In this document: in pieces, positions 10,801 through 22,599 of the stretch
Position numbering within the stretch: position 1 is the first letter of the stretch
How the letters are laid out: every line of letters begins with the position of its first letter
DNA from: Odontocerum albicorne
Lineage: Eukaryota; Arthropoda; Insecta; Trichoptera; Odontoceridae
NCBI GenBank assembly: GCA_949825065.1
Contig: OX463848.1
Coordinates: forward strand, 40,035,380 to 40,099,379
Length of the DNA: 64,000 nt
Direction of reading: 5' to 3'
Notes under the pieces: generated by a model
What the model was told of the DNA's origin: nothing
Database searches by the model: none
The model's input: the letters and a program-made list of their open reading frames with translations, nothing else
Program-made: the position numbers and the translations under genes

Positions 10801-10964
10801 TTCTAGAGGAGAGGTTTTTATTAAGTCAGACATACTAATTTATATTTTATTCATAATAAGAGTCCTCGATCAGACCACTGTGACACCCAATACTCTTCCG
10901 ATCCATATCATCATTTTATAATTGGTAATTTATTTGTTGTTACTTTTTGTGTTTTCCAAATGAG

Positions 10965-11310
10965 TAATTCAAAACAGAATCTTGCTTGCCCAACGCCTTA
11001 TTCTGCCCTTCATTGACAACAGAGATGTTTGTTATGTCGATACTAGAGAGAAGTTATTGGATAGACTGGAAAGCATACAAAATGTTTAAAATTCATTTTA
11101 TCTTCAACCTTTATAAATATGATGATATATGAGAACATCATTCCGCACTCCAATGGCTTAGAATAAGACAGCGAAAATCTCCACATTCTGTTAACCCTCT
11201 TTGGAGTATTGAATAATCCAATTTGTCCTTAGTGTCTTTCTCTGTTCGACAGAATCCTTTGTATACTAACGCATCACACATCATATTTGCGATTAAGTCG
11301 GCTTGACCAT
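10965..11310 (+). pseudogene. CR1/jockey-type LINE RT fragment, degenerate
   Basis: Frames give ILPFIDNRDVCYVDTREKLLD-like then LDRLES-QN text, homologous to 7540-7780. Several frameshifts are needed. No catalytic residues remain. Confidence 0.6.
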
Positions 11311-12344
11311 AGAACGATCTTTCTTTCTCAATCAGATGAGATCATCCTTATTTTCTTTGAAATCATTTGAATTTTTACTTTTTTCAAATATTTCCGTTTA
11401 CACGAAATTTGAATAATGATCATGGATATCAATAATGATTATGAACCAAAACGTGACCTCTTGTAAGAAAAAACTTTGAAGCAATAAATATACCACAAGT
11501 ATTGACACGAAAATGTTACATAAATAAATATATTTTACTGTCAATCTTTTAACAGTCAAATTGAGATAAAAAAACATTTTTCGTAAAGGTTTTCATCAGT
11601 CTCCAGTGTGAATCAGGCTTTATATATTCACTCCTTATTTTAGCTTTAGGTAGCGTTATGGACGAGTGTACCAATTAATCATATTATCCTTTCTTTGTCA
11701 CGTCTTTAAAATTAATGGCAGGATCGTGCCACCGTCTCCTCTATTCATCTCTTATCACGAGCTGCGTATTCTAGCGCCAGCCGGTTGAAAATAATAATTT
11801 AACATTTTCCTTCCGTAATCTTGTTTCGAAACATGGCAATAAAACTGCAGCGAGATCATAGACAATCTTCCGAGATAGAGCGTGCCTTGCATAGGGCTCT
11901 GCTGCCGTTATTCAATTTTATTTTATTTATAACTACTCCAAGTAAGACGTAAAATATAATTGAATTTCTTTGATAAGTTAGCGAGACTGAGCGGAATTTC
12001 CTTGATAAGTTAGCGAGATTGAGTTGAATTTATATGCAATCGTATTGCTTATATTTGTTCACCTGATTGATGTACTGTGTTTATCAAACTGTGGCAACAT
12101 TTCTTATAATCGTTCTCATTTTAAAATATGTACCGTCTTTTTTTACTGTATCAAATTGATACACACGAATGAATGGTAAAAAGAGACAACTATAAGAAGG
12201 GTTCCACAAGGGCACGTATACGTGGTATTACTCCCTTATTTCGTAAAGCTCATTATTTGCTTGATGTATGAGACCTGCGATTATTGGATTTTGATGTTAT
12301 TGCGCCCATTTGATATTTTAAATTTTCCACATATAACGGATAAA
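11311..12344. other. Unassigned unique sequence
   Basis: Contains a moderately GC-rich patch (11700-11910) with no ORF and a short direct duplication (11966-12032, TTGATAAGTTAGCGAGA twice). No gene is supported. Confidence 0.45.
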
Positions 12345-12642
12345 TAAGCCAAAACCCATACGATGGTTGTCGCCAAAGAAAGAATACGAGAATTGAATTT
12401 TGAATACAAGAGAGCGAAAGAGGAATACTTGGATTCTCTCCGAAAGTAATTCAAAATTTGAATATCGGTGGGTCCGGGATACTGAACGAATTTTAAATAC
12501 TTAGCTAACAATTTTTGAACCGATGTAAAAGGGGACGATGTATAAATGATATATATAAACAAATTTTACATTTATGAATATATATTTTCATAAATGTAGA
12601 ATTTGTTTTACTTCCGTGAATATTTCACGGGTTGCAACTAGT
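12345..12642 (+). mobile_element. Non-autonomous Helitron 3' part
   Basis: Plus-orientation relative of 8147-8830. It shares GAATACGAGAATTGAATTTT and AAAAGGGGACGATG, then jumps directly to the 3' terminus. The terminus has a perfect 7-bp-stem hairpin CCGTGAATATTTCACGG (12615-12631), then 7 bases, then CTAG (12639-12642) followed by T. The helicase segment is deleted. Confidence 0.82.
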
Positions 12643-12667
12643 ATAACGGATTTATCATGTTACTTAA

Positions 12668-13277
12668 CCTTTTCCTTCCTATGCTAAACCGTCCGCGCGT
12701 TTCGGTGCTGTGTAATCAATACACATGTAAAAATGAGCGATTCAAAATCGGAAAAATAAGAATATTCATAGCCAAACGCTTAAATTAATTAAATTTGAAG
12801 TCAAAAGTGATAATAATTGAAATTTAATTGCTGAAAACATGAAAAAAAAACATCGGCCGACGTTCACAAAACGCGCGAATCGACCACCTCAAACGAAAGC
12901 TCGCGAGTTACTAAAGCAAGAGAAGCGAGCGAACTGAGATTAAATTTCTTGCGTTCCCATATACCGAAGTAGAATGAGAGTGAGACGTGAATAGCGTCGC
13001 TTCCTCACCCATAGCGGTTTTTTTTAAGAATGAATATACCTACGTCACACACTGGCATATGTTTGATTGTATTGGTGAATTTATTCCCTATTTTCACAAA
13101 ATATCTCTGATGTGGCCGATAAGTGCTAATTATTATTAATATTATTTTTTTCATTCAATGCGTAAATGTATTACGGAGGAATACCTAAAATCTGAACCCA
13201 GTATTTATTATATTTATAGAGATATTAAAGTTTTTAGAAGCAATGTGTACTAGTTACGTATGACAGGACAGGAAGGG
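12668..13277 (-). mobile_element. TTAA-flanked MITE (piggyBac-like), copy 2
   Basis: Inverse orientation to copy 1. Left flank TTAA (12664-12667); right flank mutated to TTGA (13278-13281). Interior is collinear with 4912-5536. It begins only 25 bp after the Helitron CTAG end. Confidence 0.86.
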
Positions 13278-13630
13278 TTGAATTATGTCTGACTTTTTTT
13301 TCATTTAAAAAAAAACTAGGGACAATATGTGTTATTATCACATATCGGAAAATATACAAAGGTTGCTTTGTAGTCCGTCTTCTCTTGGTATTTTTTCTGC
13401 AGTTTTCTTACTAAATATCGTTTTCTTAACATATGCAGATGCGGTGAAATACCTTATCTAATGACCACACATTTTTATCGTTTACACTCAACCCTTTTTT
13501 ATGGCATAGATAAGAATCGCCGCTGGGCTGTAGCAACTAAGCCAACATACCATATATCATATTGTATATAATAGTTTAGGCAAGGCGCACCAACGTCTAT
13601 GATATATCATTAAAAAAATTGCGATAACCG
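13278..13630. other. No recognisable gene
   Basis: AT-rich, with a small palindrome ATATGTG/CACATAT near 13327-13347. Confidence 0.4.
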
Positions 13631-13935
13631 ATAGACTTTGGACAACATACAGAAAATGTCTCCAAACGTTCGTTGGGCATATTGCTTGAAAGAATGATGA
13701 AAGTCGGGAGAAACTGTTGATAATTGATGGAAGGCGAGTGAGAGGAAGATGTCCTACAAGATGGACAGATCATATAAAGGAGTTAACAGGGTCCTCTTTA
13801 TGGGGTGCATTTAACATGGCGCAGGACAGTGGAGAGATCGAGGCAGGTGGTTCATCGAGTTCGATGCATAGTAAGGACCATGACGCTCAGCATTCGGCTC
13901 GCAATGAAGAAGAAATAGAGGCACGCTCTAGATAA
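13630..13935 (+). pseudogene. LINE RT C-terminal tail (family of 735-1100)
   Basis: The frame at 13717-13935 reads RRVRGRCPTRWTDHIKELTG then a GGSSSSMHSKDHD block. The basic RxRGRxPTRW-D segment is the hallmark C-terminal end of RTE-like insect LINEs. No start or RT core. Confidence 0.75.
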
Positions 13936-13944
13936 CATTTAGGG

Positions 13945-14640
13945 CTATTTTTTTATTATTAAACTAAGTAATATATTGTACAAATATTTGCCAAGGCTAT
14001 TCCTATATACACATTTATTACTTAACTAATTTTATTTATAACATTATAATTTATGAACTTACTGAATCTTATTTTCCTACATGTCATTTTATTTTTATTT
14101 TTTATAATCTTAATATATTATATGATTTCATAAAAATAATAAACACCTACATACTACTTATAACTAGATAACAATTCTTACAATTAATTATTTAGCATGA
14201 ACAAGTCTACTCGTTCAGGCTACTCGTATTCCATCACATTCACTCAGATCTTGGTCGTCCCAGCTAATACTGTAGGTGGACTAGTCAGGCAACAGATAAT
14301 GCTTCGGGAACCTGTGCTTATAACGGAAGGGTAGATCGAATTTACTCTCATAAGCCCCCAGGGTAGCGATTAAGGGATTGCTGTGATTTTGTTGACTTTT
14401 ATAGAACTTCACGGTCCAAGCGAGGATGTGGTGTTGGAGGGTTTCTTCTCACTGTTCGGCGTGAAGTCGGGTAAGGTTTGTTCTGGGATGGGTTTTAAAA
14501 GATATCTTGAATGCCTTGTTCTGCACTCTCTGGAGTTTCAGGTGATCCGTGCTACTCACACTACCCCAAACGGGTGCAGCATAGGTCAAGATTGGACGAA
14601 TAAGGGTTTTATAGAGGAGGAGCTTATTTTTGGGTGAAAG
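13945..14640 (-). pseudogene. CR1/jockey-type LINE 3' end with RT C-terminus and 3' UTR (family H)
   Basis: The minus strand reads LLYKTLIRPILTYAAPVWG (near 14620-14560), then LQRVQNKAFK, then an NPLIATLGAYES block. YKTLIRPILTYAxxVWG is diagnostic of jockey/CR1-like RT C-termini. The CDS continues to about 14230 with breaks, followed by an AT-rich 3' UTR to 13945. A shorter copy of the same 3' end lies at 38215-38580. Confidence 0.82.
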
Positions 14641-15625
14641 GATATTTAGGGCTAATTAACTTGCAATTTAATTTAGGGTTAATTAATTTATTTAAAAACC
14701 ACTTACTTTGGTCAGCGGCGAAAAACTAAGTTCACATCAACGTATTTTTCTATTTACCAAGCATGATATCGGCAGTAACGATTACATGTTAGCTTCTAAA
14801 TAGATATGTATTTGCTATGTCTTCAGATATCGAAGTATTGAGATTACGCGATCGTCTGGCGTGTGTACAATAACTTGTGAGCACCAACACGGAAGGAGTT
14901 GTACGTGGATTTAAGACTCGTAAATTAACTTGTATTTAAGCTTGTTTACATTGTGATATCCGCGATAAATGCAATAAATTTCTGTACACGTTTTACTGTT
15001 TGATTAAGTTATTTAATAGAAATTATTGAACCGAAATAATATCACAATACCGCCCTATGGGTAATTGAAGCGAAAAAGCAGGAACTGCAAAATGACAAAA
15101 GTGCACATACGAGTAAAAATATCTAACAATGGAGTTCTCATATTATTGAGTTACGAGGAATTTTTAAACATAATTTTGATACGGTTGTTGAAATTATGAT
15201 TCAGTTATAATTGTGTATGTGTATGCTTTGGATTTAAGTATGTGTAATACTCGTAGTGTAAAATTTTCAGCTGTGTTTCAATAGAGCAAATATATGAAAT
15301 TTGTGATTAAGGGATGAAACCACTTCGTCATATTTTTTTAATTTTATTTATTTATTATTCACATGACAAGAAATATACATAATTTGCGAAAAAACCAACA
15401 GGTAATTTAATTTGGACATACATTATTTTAATGGATCTGGGTTTGTCGCCTTTCATTTGTCGTATCCCCAGTAAACTAGGCTTTTGCCTGTATCTCACTG
15501 AGGATATTTAGCATGAAAAAATAAATCGATACTTCTTTCCGATTTTTGATTACACAAAAACAAAACCCCGTTGCACGTTCTCATCAACCTGACAAACAGT
15601 GACACTCAACTACAACTGGAAACAT
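14641..15625. other. Unassigned, probable LINE 3' UTR piece at 15345-15530
   Basis: AT-rich. The TTTATTTATTTATTATTCACATG block resembles inverted LINE tails seen elsewhere but has no coding support. Confidence 0.35.
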
Positions 15626-15674
15626 CATGCGGAATCAAACTCTTCACACATCATCACTCCAGAAAGACCAAACC

Positions 15675-15885
15675 TGTTCATCCCATAATATACCGCACAC
15701 AATCATAAGAATAAAAACAAAAACAAAAGTAAAACCAAAAATAAAAGCAAAAATGTTCATCCTACAATATACCGCACACAATCATAAGAATAAAAACAAA
15801 AGTAAAACCAAAAATGAAACAAAAATAAAAGCAAAAATGTTCATCCTACAATATACCGCACACAATCATAAGAATAAAAATTAAC
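15675..15885. repeat. Short tandem repeat, ~80-bp unit, 3 copies
   Basis: Units carry ATACCGCACACAATCATAAG followed by an AAAACAAAAGTAAAACC-type purine-rich block. The 85-codon frame across it is an artefact of the repeat. Confidence 0.85.
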
Positions 15886-16044
15886 ACAAAAATATACAGA
15901 AACACAAAAATCAAAACAACAAGATGCCTTGCCTAGTGAAGCGAATCTTTGTATCCTCAATTTGGAGGGTTTTTAGCATTGTTATGTAGGTACTTGTATT
16001 CTATGGTTCGCTTTTCCATTAAAATTGAGTCAATTTTAAATGTA

Positions 16045-16665
16045 TAGTGTCTTCTTCTTCTTCCTCTTCTTTTAGGCCTGTTGGCCTGTTATGGTCCTGC
16101 ATCATCGTTTCCCTCTTGTGACGTCGACTGCCAGCTGTCTTTCCATCTTTTGGGAGGTCGTCCTGGAGGTCTGGTTGCTTGGGGGATACTGTCCCTGGCC
16201 ATTCTTACGTCTCTTGGTTCCGCCATTCTGGATACGTGTCCGTTTCAGAACCTTCTTCTCTGTCGTCCCCATCTGACAATATCTTCAACTTCGCACATCC
16301 TTCGGATTTCTGTGTTTCTTACTCTATCACGAAGGCTTTTGCCAGCGATACTCCTGAGTACCTTCATTTTGCTGGTTCGAAGGAGATTTTTGGTTCCGAC
16401 AGTGTCGGCTCTGGACTCTATGCTGTATGTCATTATAGAGCGAACACAGGTCTTGTATATCCTCACATTGCATTGGATGTTCATATACTCGTACTTGTTT
16501 TTCCAGATAGTGTTCTTTAAACATCCGGAAATAGCAGCGGTCTTTTCTGATTGTTCAAGTTCTTCGCCATAGAGGTCATTATTGCAGTGAATAATTAAAA
16601 AGTGTTGCTTTTCTCCCGAAATCAAATACCTACACACAGCAGGTGGGGTAGGAAAAAGGGACAAA
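16045..16665 (-). pseudogene. RTE-like LINE RT C-terminus, family A
   Basis: The minus frame 16664-16245 contains YGEELEQSEKTAAISGCLKN, VRIYKTCVRSIMTYSIE, KVLRSIAGKSLRDRVRN and CEVEDIVRWGRQRRRF. The segment continues in another frame to a GRPPKRW-like end, and the 3' border is (CTT)n on the plus strand, i.e. a GAA-type tail. 5'-truncated, with a frameshift near 16245. Confidence 0.85.
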
Positions 16666-17700
16666 TATAGTGTTGTGTATCAATATATAGTGTTGTTTGC
16701 TTGTGTGTGTCGTCGAGCTTTGCTTCTCTTGAAACACTCAGTTTCTATCAATATATAGTGTTGTGTGCGTCGTAGATACTCCAAGTGATGGATAGCTTGT
16801 TCGGAGTTTCGGTCCGATATATTGTGTGTGTCGTAGTATGTGTGTACTTCTTTCCGACTATAGTTTTGTATGAATCATGTTAATTTTTTACTGTTTATAA
16901 CATTTTATTTTGTTTCCCTTGAAATACTCCGGTCGGTAAATGCATAGTACTAGTATAAACTCACCGTTAACTTTATTGTCTGCTGCTATTATTCTTTCAA
17001 TATCGCACTTCGCGCGGCCACCCGTAGAAGACATGCTTCCAAACTACAAAATTTCTTTGATTTTCTACATAAAAGTCGTAATTACGCTACCTTAAAAGTA
17101 AATATCTATGCTGATCTTTCAACCCTTTTTGTTATGCTGATATCTCGTTAAAAAGACTTGTTTATGATCCTCAGATAATGTATCAACATTAATTATATCA
17201 ATTTGCTCATGTTTTAATAATACAATGTAATATTTCAAAGCTCAGACTGGACGTCGTACATCCTGTTGCACTCTCTGCCTTTACATATCTCATTTATATT
17301 ATTATCTGGCCGTTGGACGTAGGTAGTTGGCATTAATTATCATTTCCATATTTCAATTCTCTCGCCATTTGATATCTTCATTACTTCAAACCACTCTGCG
17401 GCATTAAAACTGTTCAGTTTTGCATTATTATCTTGCTAATTTCATGTTCTGCACGGCATATCAGATGTTTCGCGAGTGCCTTGGCCAATAATTCGTGGCT
17501 AATGTTTAGCGGACCTACCGTGTTATTAGTTCCCCGTGATAGCGAAAACATTTTGCACTGTTATGACGGTTGTTATATCTTGATTTTAGATACATTTTGC
17601 AAATAATTAGTGGATTTACCTTCTTCATAAGTTCTTGAACATATCTGATATTAGAGTTGTAAATTTGCGATACGTGGAAATTATTTTAATATATCGTATT
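16666..17700. other. Unassigned unique sequence
   Basis: 16675-16815 has a doubled ATCAATATATAGTGTTGT motif with GTGTGTGTCGT blocks. 17230-17600 is non-repetitive, moderately GC-balanced and without ORFs. No gene is supported. Confidence 0.4.
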
Positions 17701-17704
17701 TTCT

Positions 17705-18610
17705 CTAACTTTTCTCTAGTCTAATCTCTGGAATCGTTTAAACTCAGTTTGCTGTTATAGTCGATTTTTATTGTACTTTAATCTGATCTTATGTTTAGAA
17801 TTGTTTACATTCAGTTTGCCTTTAACATACTCGTATAGTCGAACTTTCTCTTGCTAGTCAATTGCTATGAATTTCCTTTTTATTTTCACTGGTCAATGTT
17901 TGGAATTGTTTACACCCAATTCCCTATTATAATCGGATAGTTTTTTTTATTTTCACTGATCTATTGTCTTGAATTGTTTCAACTCAGTTGGTTTTTATAG
18001 TCGGATTTTTTCTTTTCACTGGTCAATGTTTGGAATTGTTTACACCCAATTCCCTATTATAATCGGATAGTTTTTTTTTATTTTCACTGCTCAAAGTTTG
18101 GAATTGTTTACACCCAATTTCCTATTATGATCGGATATTTTATTTTCACTGGTTAATGTTTGGAATTGTTTACACCCAATTCCCTATTATAATCGGATAG
18201 TTTTTTTTATTTTCATTGGTCTAATGTCTAGAATTGTATCAACTCAGTTTGCTTTTATTGTCGGATTTTTTCTTTTCATTGGTCAATGTTTGGAATTGTT
18301 TACACCCAGTTTCCTATTATAATCGTATAGTTTCTAATTTTAACTGGTCTAATGTCTTGAATTGTTTCAACTCAGTTTGCTTTTATAGTCGGATTTTTTC
18401 TTTTCATTGGTCAATGTTTGGAATTGTTCACACCCAGTTTCCTATTATGATCGGATAGTTTTTTTTTTATTTCACTTGTCTAATGTCTAGAATTGTTTCA
18501 ACTCAGTTTGTTTTTATTGTCCGATTTTTACTTTTCACTGGTCAATGTTTGAAATTGTTTTCACCCTGTTTCCTATTCTAATCGTATAGTTTCTTACTTT
18601 TCATTGGTCT
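17705..18610. repeat. Minisatellite of two alternating unit types, ~60-70 bp, about 13 copies
   Basis: Type 1 carries TGGAATTGTTTACACCC, then TTCCTATTATAATCGGATAG. Type 2 carries GAATTGTTTCAACTCAGTTT, then TTATAGTCGGATTTTTTC. They mostly alternate from about 17900 onward. Early units (17705-17880) are more diverged. Open frames here are artefacts. Confidence 0.9.
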
Positions 18611-18619
18611 AATAATGTG

Positions 18620-18745
18620 TAGCGAATGAACTCTTTTACAGACTGGGACATTTATTTTTTCATTGGGTTTCATCGGGAATTAAACCTTAAACCTGAGCTT
18701 GGAATTCAAGCTTTTTACCAACTGGACCACGGAAGTTGTCATACG
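18620..18745 (-). mobile_element. SINE head, minus
   Basis: TTACCAACTGGACCACGGAAG is a reversed box A region, and CATCGGGAATTAAACC lies at the box B position. The body is missing; the insertion abuts the minisatellite end. Confidence 0.65.
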
Positions 18746-19265
18746 TTTGAAATACCAATAAGACTTTTCATTACTTGCGAATTATTTTTTATGATGCGTT
18801 TGCGTAGAAAATTTTAAGTCCGTTGACAAAATCAAATATTAAAATTTTTTAAAAAGCTATTGATAACTGTCGAGCGAGGAAAAGTAATTTAGCACTTTAC
18901 AAACAAAGTTTATAAAGTCGTTAAGTTTTTAAACTCACGGTTTATTTTCCCCGTTAAGATTAACGGGACGGATAACCGAGTTGATATGACTTTCTGAATT
19001 AAAGATGAAGTATAAGATTTATGAAGCTCGTCTTCATTAAGACTGCCCGTAAAGTGAAGGATCTGAAACTTGAAGAGGACTTGAAATTATGTTTTAAATT
19101 TTAAAGATTACTTCAGTTTAAGATGGTCATGAAATTTTTAAAAGGTTTTAAGTTAAGTTGACGATAAATTATTAAGTTGAGTTGAAGATAAATTATTAAT
19201 CATCGACTTTTCCTATCAAGTCTCTGACCTAAAATATATAATACTATATTACATTTTGACATATG
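18746..19265. other. No recognisable gene
   Basis: AT-rich. A doubled TTAAGTTGA-type motif near 19140-19190. Confidence 0.4.
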
Positions 19266-19268
19266 TAC

Positions 19269-19945
19269 GAGTATTTATTATATTGTATCGTATTACATCG
19301 TTGTATACTGTACCATCTGGTGGGTTTATTATATTGTATCGTATTACATAATTGTATACTGTACCACCTTGTGGGTTTATTATATTGTATCGTATTACAT
19401 AATTGTATACTGTACCACCTGGTGGGTTTATTATATTGTATCGTATTACATCGTTGTATACTGTACCACCTGGTGGGTTTATTATATTGTATCGTATTAC
19501 ATAATTGTATACTGTACCACCTGGTGGGTTTATTATATTGTATCGTATTACATCGTTGTATACTGTACCACCTGGTGGGTTTATTATATTGTATCGTATT
19601 ACATCGTTGTATACTGTACCACCTGGTGGGTTTATTATATTGTATCGTATTACATAATTGTATACTGTACCACCTGGTGGGTTTATTATATTGTATCGTA
19701 ATTACATAATTGTATACTGTACCACCTGGTGGGTTTATTATATTGTATCGTATTACATAATTGTATACTGTACCACTTGGTGGGTTTATTATATTGTATC
19801 GTATTACATAATTGTATACTGTACCACCTGGTGGGTTTATTATATTCTATCGTATTACATAATTGTATACTGTACCACCTGGTGGGTTTATTATATTGTA
19901 TCGTATTACATAATTGTATATTGTACCATCTGGTGGGTTTATTTC
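19269..19945. repeat. 51-bp satellite, about 13 copies
   Basis: Unit: TTATTATATTGTATCGTATT, ACATAATTGTATACTGTACC, ACCTGGTGGGT. 51 is divisible by 3, so all forward frames stay open and give repetitive 17-residue peptides; these are not genes. Two subtypes (ACATCG/ACATAA) alternate irregularly. The second half of the unit resembles the end of the local SINE, and the array runs into a SINE body without a break at about 19943. Confidence 0.95.
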
Positions 19946-20105
19946 TATGCGGTAATCTCTTTTAACCAACTAGAAAGATTTAAAAGATGTCGCAAGTACA
20001 AATTAGACTGTAATCCTTTAAAAAAGCTGGTTTCTAACGGGAATTGAACCTTTAACCCTCAGGTTAGAAGACAATCGTTTTAATAACTAGGACGCAAAGG
20101 TCGTT
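19943..20105 (-). mobile_element. SINE, minus, continuous with the 51-bp satellite
   Basis: GGTAATCTCTTTTAACCAAC body, AAAAAGCTGGTTTCTAACGG, then GAATTGAACC (box B reversed) and a final GGACGCAAAGGTCGT head. Its 3' end is the last satellite unit. Confidence 0.85.
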
Positions 20106-20126
20106 TATGTCAAAAATATATATGTT

Positions 20127-20454
20127 GTTTATAGTTAAGGCATTAACGTTGTGGAGGTTTAAAGACATTTTAATTTATTTTTATCAAACACTGTTTATTC
20201 CACTTTCTTGTAACGGTATAACAAGGCAATCACCTCATTTCAAGGCTCTCACCTCATCTTCAGGGGAGCACAAACAAGACTTAATTCTGTTCGAACTGGT
20301 ACCGATATACACGCTTCAACGGTTGGGGGCTGAGGGGTGAGGGAGGCATGGGATGATTTTGGCCAAGAGCGGAGAGATTTTTGGGATATAACTGTTCACC
20401 AGATGTTCGGATCGATGTACTGACTTAAAAATTTCTAGGGCCTCTAATCTGTCC
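20127..20454 (-). mobile_element. PLE fragment with 9-bp target duplication
   Basis: Flanked by ATATATGTT (20118-20126 and 20455-20463). From the left: outer terminal segment, the GGGGAGCACAAACAAGAC block, then on the minus strand only the end of the endonuclease ORF (RLEALEIFKSVHRSEHL-like to stop). Strongly 5'-truncated; no second inverted terminus. Confidence 0.88.
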
Positions 20455-20539
20455 ATATATGTTATGTATGGTGTTTTATATACATTTCTTAATCTGTTGT
20501 ATAATAACGTAGTTATTAAGGATAATCGTGAGTTAAAAA

Positions 20540-20880
20540 CTGATGTGTTAAGAATAATGAAAAAGAGCACGTTGAGGTGAGGTGGTTTGGACACATAGAC
20601 AGATGGGTGACGAAAGATTGACTAAACTCATTAATACTGCAATCATTAACGGAAGTCGTGGTAGTGGATGACCCAAAAAGTCTGTTTGGTGAAGTATTAA
20701 GTTATTTAAATTAGATGTACTAAGTCAATGAAATTTTGAAAAAAAAGGAAAGGTAAGAAATAAAAGAAAAAAATTGAACTATATGAGAAGATGTATGGAT
20801 ATTAAGGAGTCGAAGGAATGTTTTGTACTCTGATCTCTTTGCCTACTCCAACATGGATGTGGCGTGATGATTAATATGTA
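20540..20880 (+). pseudogene. LINE family D C-terminal tail
   Basis: RWFGHIDR-like text near 20580-20610, a KSVW block near 20680, MRRCMDIKESKEC-like text near 20790, then a YSNMD end. Stops interrupt it. Confidence 0.7.
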
Positions 20881-20924
20881 TTTATGCATGGAATGATTCT
20901 TTTAAGATTGAATTTATTGCCACG

Positions 20925-21075
20925 GTGGTAATCTCTTCTAACAAATCAAACGAATTATTCTAGCTTTCAATTTTGAAAATATGAACAAGCTTAGACACAT
21001 TTTTTTTGTTATCATGAATTGAATCCAAAACCTTCGGTTAGGAGACAAGTGTTAACTAGTAGATTAGAGAGATTC
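20925..21075 (-). mobile_element. SINE, minus, degenerate
   Basis: TTGCCACGGTGGTAATCTCTTCTAAC body, ATCATGAATTGAATCC in the box B position, and GTTAACTAGTAGATTAGAGAG head remnant. Confidence 0.65.
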
Positions 21076-21635
21076 TATTAAATATCGCATGTTTCTAAAA
21101 ATTGTCAGACAAAATTTGTAAAGTAAATAAAAAAAATCTGTAACTTTTTATGTATAATAAAACGCAATACATTGATTGTTTAATTGGGTTCATTTATATA
21201 GAAAGAAAGAAAAAAACGATTTCCAATAATAAATCGACTAACAATAGATTTATTGGCTTTTTTGCTAACGTTGCGATAACAATGAATTTTTCCTCTTCAG
21301 GTTCTCGGAATAAGAGTACTCATTATGCATGTTATTCGTGACTCGTCATACTTTCTCAATTAGTTATTTTTTTATAAAGCTTGACTTTGATTTATGCCGA
21401 CTATTTTATTTTTCTAATCTCGAAATTTAAAAGAAATTTGCATATTGTTTAATATTTAGTTTAATGCAAATAAATTCTTTACTTTTTTTTATATTATAAC
21501 TATTGAGTTTTATAATTGGAATCGGGGGTCCAGGTTCACCATTTAAATATTTGATTAATATGTTTTATTAAATATTTAATCTTTTTTTTAACTACATTGT
21601 ATTTTTGGTCAATGTATCCTTGGACAGATCATGTT
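21076..21635. other. No recognisable gene
   Basis: AT-rich. The small frame at 21150-21341 shows no motif. Confidence 0.4.
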
Positions 21636-21639
21636 TGAA

Positions 21640-21880
21640 ATATGGTAGTACAAATACATTTACTATCATGCCGTTTCCTTATCAGGGTGGCAGAGAAGAA
21701 GGTGTACCAGACTTTCCAACCGCGACACACATACGAGTAGTTCGCTTCTTGTTTATTTATTCAGATATAATTCTTACGATTTTTAACACTTTCTTATTTC
21801 AAAATATAATTTACTTGATTCAACCACACTTTCCTTTTTTTTTTCTACCACGCCTTCTATAGTCTCATCATCCAGACCAC
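21640..21880 (-). pseudogene. LINE family D C-terminal tail
   Basis: The plus-strand text CCGTTTCCTTATCAGGG-GGCAGAGAAG is the reverse of the AYPDRE end. Upstream (minus) is a KVWLNQVNYI-like block near 21800-21850. Confidence 0.65.
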
Positions 21881-22149
21881 AGCCACAGTCACGATTCGCA
21901 ACAATACCCAATTCGAACACTAGGGATTATTATTTTTATAGTTCTAAGTGGTGCTGAGAATAATTTGACCGTCACGCAATTGGTTAAATTTCTACAAACT
22001 GTTAAATATCTCTAAATCCATCACACATACTCGTCAAGTTCAATAACTTGATTTGCTAAATCTTTTAATTTCTACTCAACACGTCTGAATGAATTATGTC
22101 GACATATTGAAGAGCATGGTTAGGAGACAATATTTTTCTTTGGCTTAGA

Positions 22150-22485
22150 GTCACTGGAGTATGCACATGTGATGACACTCACATTTGCACTGTATATTTG
22201 TTATGTTTGTATTTCGTCATTCATTCGTTCTACGTGTCCAAACCATCTCTGATTGCTATTCTTGATCTTACTTAAAACATCAGCCTTAGATTCTAATTCA
22301 TTCCTAATCACTTAATTCCGCATTCCGTATAATTTCCATATATTGTCACTCCATGTATTTTTCTCAGTGCACGTATCTACAGAATTCATTTTGCTCCTTT
22401 CATTATTTTTGCACTTCAACAGTTTACTCTTATACATCAAAGTTGGTACTAAAATACTGTTGTGAACCATCTTAGAAGATTTTAA
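22150..22485 (-). pseudogene. LINE family D, upstream part
   Basis: Minus-strand reading includes WFGHVERMNE-like text (22230-22250), then upstream IRNEL-SKADVLSKIKNSN and YIWSDNIWKLYG-like blocks and a TLMYKSKLLK-like block. It overlaps the segment seen in plus orientation at 23925-24350, so the family ORF end can be followed over about 130 codons by combining copies. Confidence 0.65.
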
Positions 22486-22599
22486 TACTTAAAGAGATTT
22501 ACTTGATACTTAATTTGACAATCAAACGGGCGATAAAGTTGACAAAGTTTCTGTATTCTTCTCAGTGCAATCATTTATTCGACTTCTTGTATTCTTTGT

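Noticed and set aside
16081..16572. 163-codon plus frame, and similar plus frames at 31028-31456 and 49630-50105
   Set aside because: Antisense shadows of the RTE-like LINE frames on the minus strand; the sense products have recognisable motifs, these do not.
19263..20047. Frames of 148, 129 and 110 codons with Tyr/Cys-rich repeats
   Set aside because: Products of the 51-bp satellite being open in all forward frames.
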